Source of the DNA: Selaginella tamariscina
Taxonomy: Eukaryota; Streptophyta; Lycopodiopsida; Selaginellales; Selaginellaceae
DNA: 64,000 bases
Direction of reading: 5' to 3'
Assembly: GCA_003024785.1 (NCBI GenBank)
Contig: PUQB01000233.1
Span: forward strand, 1-64,000
Shown here: positions 58,440 through 64,000 of the stretch, piece by piece
Numbering within the stretch: the first letter of the stretch is position 1
Layout of the letters: each line of letters starts with the position of its first letter
Program-made: the position numbers and the translations under genes
The notes under the pieces: generated by a model
The model's database searches: none
Seen by the model: the letters and a program-made list of their open reading frames with translations, nothing else
Told to the model about the DNA's origin: nothing

Positions 58440-61307
58440 ATGGCGGCTTCAGAGGAAATGAGCTCTCTCTTCCCGATTTCACTGTCGGTGATGGGATTGT
58501 TTGTTGTTCCATGGACAATCTACCGTTTGTTCAATAGTGTAACGGCAGGGGAGGAATTTGCATTGTCATTGCTCTCTTTGTGCTCGATCTCCCAAGTACC
58601 AGGTTTCCTTTATTAGAAAGGTATGATAAATATAAATATATAAATATATATATATATGTTATGGTTTCACAGATTGGAAAGTTTTCGACATGCAGCAATA
58701 TAACCCTCGTGTTTCTGTGGATTACAATGGCATTTTTGGTCTTTTACATTAAGTCAGTCGCTCGCGAGGTATTGTATCTAATGTATTCATACAGTTTTAT
58801 ATGGTTGACTAATTCATATATTTGTTGCAGTCACAACCATTCGAGCCGTATGGGATTCTCGGTTTAGAACCAGGTGACTGATGAGATAAAGAAAGCATAC
58901 AAAGGTTATCTATTCAATATCACCCGACAAGAATCCCGATCCGGGTAATCAATCAGTTATAAGATTAACCAAGTTTTAACTTATGTAATGTTCCTTACAG
59001 AGGCCAATGCTTATTTCGTGGAGTTCATCTCCAAGGCATATCAGGCTCTTACAGATCCTGGTTTCTAGAGAGAACTATGAAAAATGGGGTCATCCCGACG
59101 GAAGACAGGTTAGTGTGCGTGCGATGCTTTTAGAGCATACATATATGATAAAACTACTTCGTATACTTTTAGTAATCGCATACATACTACATGTGTATTT
59201 ATATACATAGTAACATTATACTGACATGCTCTTTCATACCTATGAGAAACAAAAAGCTTAAACACACATGTATATATACATACACATATTTGGATATATG
59301 TATCTATGTGGTGTGTGTATATAAAAAGATAATAATACATTCAAATACTGCAGGGTATGAAAATGGGAATAGCATTACCTTGGTTTTTACTAAATATTAA
59401 TGGAGCAACGGGAGGAATATTACTCCTTGGGCTCGTTGGTCTTGGTATATTACTTCCACTTTTGATCGCAGTGATTTACCTTTCACGCTCTTCAAAGTAC
59501 ACCGGTAACTATGTGATGCACCAAACACTGTCAAACTACTATTACTTGATGAAACCGTCCCTGGCACCAAGGTAAGCATTATACGTCTATGCATATATTT
59601 CATAGTAAAATGACTCTACCATTATCATGTTATTTATATTATGTTATCTCTTTTTAATATGAAGTTTATTGTGTTTACAGCAAAGTGATGGATGTTCTTA
59701 TAAAAGCCGCAGAGTTTGTTGAGATACCTGTAAGGCAAAGTGACGAAAAGCCTTTACAGAAGCTATTTGTTGTAGTACGGAGTGAGTTGAATCTTGATCC
59801 CAAGAATCTGAAGCAAGAACAGGCTAAGTTTTGGAAGCAGCACCCAGCTTTAGTAAAGGTAAACAAATAATACCTTTCTATTGTACTCATATATTGATTG
59901 CAATGTATAATATATATACGTTGCTGATAACATAAGTTTGTGCTTAACTCAGACGGAGCTTCTTTTACTGGCGCATATGACTAGGAACTCGTCTGAAGTT
60001 CCGGTTGGTCTCTTATCGGATTTTGCACGTATTATACAGCTCTCTCCACGCCTCCTTGAGGAGCTGATGAAGGTAAACGTTTTCAATATCAATTGTCAAT
60101 GGTGATAAAATATAGGTTTATGTTCTTTTCATTACTAAATAATGTATTGATTTGTTTGTAGATGTCAGTAGCTGCTAGAGGACCAGACGGTCATGGTTGG
60201 CTTCGGCCCGCCTTGGGAGTCATGGAACTATCTCAATGCATTTTTCAGGTACCTCTACCCCTCTACCCCTCTACCCCTCCCTCCCTCCCTCCCTCCCTCC
60301 CTCCCTCCCTCCCTCTGTGCATACATACGTACAAAGGTGTGTATTTATATAATTCTTTTCAGGCTGTACCCTTAAGCTCTAGAAAAGCTTCTGCTAATTC
60401 TACGGAAGGCATTGCTCCGTTTTTGCAGCTCCCACATTTTGATGAGTCTGTTCTTAAGAAACTCGCCCGCAAGGTAATATACTGTCTGTGTGTGTGTGTT
60501 AATTGGTAGAATCTTAATACTGGTTATGTTTGTAGAGAGTTAAGGAGTTTAACAGGAGTTCAGAGAAGCTAAAAGCAGAGGAGAGAAAGGAGCTTTTGAC
60601 GAGCCACGCGGGATTCACAGAGGTCAGGTAGTTGACGTGGAAGAAGTTCTGGACATGATGCCATCCATCTCAGTGGAAGTAACTTGCGAAACAGAAGGCG
60701 AAGAGGGCATACAGGAAGGGGACATCGTCACCATGCGGGCGTGGATTACCCTCACCCGTAACAACCATCTCATTGCAGGTAATAGAAGTCTGTTACTTAT
60801 ATATATCTATATCTATATATGTGCCCATATAAATAGATATAGTGCAGAACTGTGTATATACATTTACATATCATTATAACTCATGTTTTTCATGTGCCCA
60901 TAGTTCGGTCAGAAAGTAATAAATATATTGTATGATGTGTGCGTGTTTAACGCATGACCATGTTGACATTATACTATACATGATGGATGCATTAATATAT
61001 GTATATGTATATATGTGTGTGTGTGTGTGTGTGTGCGTGCGCACCTGACGGCATCTGTTGATTACAGCCCATGCACACACACCATATTTCCCGAGTGTGA
61101 AGGACGAAGCGTATTGGTTGCTTCTTGGAGACGTTCCTGCGAATAGCGTGTGGATTTCTCAGAGAGTTTCATTCATGGACGAGCTGCGGCTGTGTCAGCT
61201 GCAGCTAAAGCTGTCCAAGAGTCCCTTGAAGGGACCGGTGCTGGCGATTTCGAAATCAGGAAACCCGTCAATGAGGTACGTGTGTACGATGCGTATACGT
61301 ATGCGTC

Positions 61308-61352
<45 letters not shown>

Positions 61353-61727
61353 ATATATATATATATATCCACATACACATGCATATCATAGCACCACGTT
61401 ATAAGCAGGCGGTGAAGAAGGTTAAGGAGGGTAGCAGGCTGGTTATGGCAAAGTTCCAGGCACCGAGCGAAGGCACATACAACTTAACAGCCTTCTGCAT
61501 GTCGGATTGCTGTTGGGGTGCGACAAGAAGGTTAACCTCAAGCTTAAGGTACTTAAAGGACCAGAAAGGCCGTGGCAGCCGAGGATGTGGCCGAGGAGGG
61601 TGTTGCGGAAGAGGAAGAGGAGGCCGAGGAGGAGGTCGAGGAGGAGAGCGGGAGTGAGTACAGCAGCGAGAGTGAGGAGGACGAGCAGCAAGGTCAGGCT
61701 AATGGTACGCTTGATGTTGTTGAGTAA
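58440..61727 (+). CDS. SEC63: SEC63 / ERdj2-type translocon J-protein, twelve exons
   Basis: Exons are 58,440-58,620, 58,673-58,768, 58,831-58,944, 59,001-59,108, 59,354-59,571, 59,681-59,858, 59,953-60,072, 60,162-60,248, 60,363-60,473, 60,536-60,778, 61,068-61,275 and 61,409-61,727. The N-terminus ([20 protein letters not shown]) and a following helix are membrane segments. The J domain ([11 protein letters not shown]...[11 protein letters not shown] region at 58,920-58,935) faces the ER lumen. [20 protein letters not shown] is the next membrane segment. The Sec63/Brl domain follows ([51 protein letters not shown]). The tail is acidic and ends with TLDVVE. SEC63 recruits BiP to the Sec61 channel for protein import. 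Single-base shifts near 58,550, 58,925 (inside HPD), 60,630 and 61,520-61,600 break the frame and look like sequence errors. Confidence 0.92.
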
Positions 61728-62760
61728 TTTTTTAGACCACAATAACTAATAATCTTATTATACCAATATTTATTTAATGTTATGATGTTATACTCTTACT
61801 ATTAACATACTATATCTATACCTAAATGTATATAAGAGTATTAAGAGGTACTGACTGCCAGAAATACCGCTGATATACATACATATATGTATATGTATCT
61901 ATCTATAATACGTATGTATGTATATATGTGTGTGTGTGTGTGTATATCTAGATAGATAGAGACACACACACACACATATATATACACATACACATATACA
62001 CAGACACACACACACACACATATAGCGGACACTAATAACTTATTTGTGGTTTAATAAAATTATAGAGCTATTAAATTATAAATATTTTATTTATATTTTC
62101 TTCAACGTATAAGAAAGTAATGAAAAAGATTTTATTTGTTGAATGCTCACTAAATTCATGAAACATCATAATATTTAATATTTTAATATATACCTCATTA
62201 ATTTATATTTTAAAAATTAATTTACGCCCTTTCTAAAGTATTTAAATTATTTTAAATTCAATTTAATTATTATCTTAAATTTATGAGGTTAAGGTGACTT
62301 AAGGGTTTAAATTAGAGATAAATTTATTAAATTAAGAATAATAATTAAATTAAAAAATAAATTCACTATGTCAAGAGTAATAACTAAGTTAACGATTTAA
62401 CTTAGAGATAAATTTATTAAATTAAAAACAATAAAAATTCAATTTAGAGATAAACTTGCGAAGTTAAGGATAACAACTAAGAATAAATTTATTAAACTAA
62501 AAATAATAATTAAATTAAAAATTATTTAAATAGTTAAGTCTAAGCATTAATAAACTTCAAAATTCAAGAATGAACCCACCAAGTTAAAGATACTGACTAA
62601 ATTAAAATTTTCATTTAAAAATAAATTCACTATAAAAAATAATAACTTAATTAAGAGTTAATAAGTTATTATTAATTAATTAAGCCCACCAATGGTGATG
62701 TACTAGTATATACATATATATATATATAGTTTTTACCAGTAGAAGTAATTATTTTAACAG
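61728..62760. other. AT-rich spacer between SEC63 and GDH
   Basis: This spacer separates convergent genes. (GT)n/(AC)n and GATA-like microsatellites lie at 61,885-62,025. A degenerate tandem AT-rich repeat (AAATTTATTAAATTAA-like with GTTAAG) lies at about 62,270-62,660. No gene is seen. Confidence 0.6.
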
Positions 62761-64000
62761 TCAAGGGAATATTCCTTGGTCACCAATGCTCTTAGCTATC
62801 CTCTCGATTGCAACCACATATGCAGCTTTACGAAAGCTACACCCCTGGAAATAACAAGTCTTAATTAATATATAATGAAGCAAATAAATATTAATCATAT
62901 ATATAATATTACTATAAAATTAATTTCATACTATTCCAGTTTATTATAGCATTCTTAATAATGATACAAATTACATATATATAATTGTACAGTATTACAC
63001 ATAAAATCACATATACATAATTGTACAGTATTAATAATAATAAATTATTTTTATATTTATCTATAATGGAACCTTCTCTTTAGCTTTCTTCTTCACATTT
63101 TCCCACCCATTAACCATGGTCTCTTCTAGTCCAGAGTGAACAAAATCCACCTCTGTGTTACTGCATTTAACTAGTTAATAATTAATCATTTTAATTTAAT
63201 TAATTAAATTTACTAAAAATGTGAATCTAATTACTTACCCCCTAGAAATCTCATCTCTCAAATTTGTAGGTATCTTTTGTCCAAACTGAACCTCCAAAGC
63301 ATCCAATACAACCTGCAATTATATAAAGCTCCTTAACATTATATACTATATCCTCAATATAATATACTAAATGTATAATTAGTTTTATATATATATTATA
63401 TATATTTAAATACCTTCTTTCCATGTTCCTCCATCCTTCGTGTCATACGTCCAAATTCAATATGATTCAAATTCTTTAACCACTCAAAATATGAAACAGT
63501 GACTCCACCCTAAATACAATTATTATATACATTAATATATTACAAAAACATCAACATACATTGCTATATACACACTATGTTTTAATATAAATTTAATCTA
63601 CATTTCACACTAATATATTATTTAACTATATTTAACGTGTCACCCCGTATAATATTTAATAACAAATAAACACTGTAATTAATGCTACCATTGATCAAAA
63701 TAGTATATCTATTATATATATTAGAATATACCGCATTCACAAGCAGATCGGCGCAGAATAACAACTCCTTTAGCTTCAAGAATTCCATCTGCAGCTGGAG
63801 TAAGCGGTCCATTTGCAGCCTCTGCTATCACTTTAGCCTGGAAAACAGCATATAACACACACATACAGGTGTACATGTTTTATTTGTTTATACATATATA
63901 TATATATATATATAATAATATATGTGTTGTGTGTGTGGTGTGTGTTGTGTGTGTGTTTAAAGGCTTACTTTGATATTGTCTGCATTTCCAGAATGTATCT
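62761..64000 (-). CDS. Glutamate dehydrogenase (NADP-type), C-terminal exons, partial
   Basis: Minus-strand exons are 64,000-63,969 (cut by the window edge), 63,837-63,732, 63,510-63,414, 63,312-63,239, 63,160-63,073 and 62,845-62,761 (stop TGA). They read [67 protein letters not shown] and [20 protein letters not shown]. EAANGPxTPxAD and [12 protein letters not shown] are core blocks of hexameric glutamate/leucine dehydrogenases, and the end resembles the bacterial-type NADP-GDH found in plants and algae rather than the mitochondrial GDH1/2. The enzyme interconverts glutamate with 2-oxoglutarate and ammonium. One extra base in the 63,837-63,732 exon (near 63,752) disturbs LPDLLVNAG. The N-terminal half lies beyond the window. 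Confidence 0.85.

Overview
The window is plant-type nuclear DNA. The evidence is an interstitial TTTAGGG-type telomere repeat, telo-box promoters, a GH17-X8 glucanase with a C-terminal hydrophobic tail, an ERdj2-type SEC63, a plant-type neutral ceramidase, and a Ty1/copia element primed by initiator tRNA-Met. Intergenic DNA is very AT-rich and full of GT, GA and TA microsatellites. A beta-tubulin gene with five introns, and an intron in histone H2B, point to a seedless streptophyte rather than a flowering plant; that placement is only an inference.

Positions 1-34,045 are a transposon complex. Element A (1 to about 11,971, plus) and element B (27,784 down to about 21,845, minus) are inverted copies of one large element. 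Each carries, in order, an AT-rich outer part, an array of an 18-bp perfect palindrome (GGCGGGATTAATCCCGCC and variants), a gene for a DUF7869-like putative transposase, and an inner end marked by a conserved 20-bp motif. Between A and B lie two pieces of a host XRN 5'-3' exoribonuclease gene, split by a copia element (13,042-21,450). That element is itself split by a second copia (13,869-18,693). A gag-only LTR element (5,898-10,478) interrupts the transposase of A, and B preserves the uninterrupted site.

Positions 27,743-34,045 look like a third element, C. It has a palindrome array at one end and nearly the same terminal motif at the other, but unrelated cargo: a broken ORF with a ParB-like motif and a possible SAM-methyltransferase motif, followed by an FCP1-like HAD phosphatase domain.

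Positions 34,046-45,300 hold scrambled Ty3/gypsy fragments, a broken protein-kinase-like gene with a telo-box start, a possible small multi-exon gene, a broken FAD oxidoreductase with a MITE-like insert next to it, and about 4 kb of AT-rich DNA without genes.

Positions 45,300-64,000 are a gene-dense host segment: beta-tubulin (+), GH17-X8 glucanase (-), neutral ceramidase (+), histone H2B (+), SEC63 (+) and the 3' part of a glutamate dehydrogenase (-). These housekeeping and secretory-pathway genes have canonical GT-AG introns and conserved motifs. Most nevertheless carry one or more single-base frameshifts, usually in short homopolymers, so I read those as probable consensus errors rather than true gene death. 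No rRNA, tRNA or CRISPR array was recognised.
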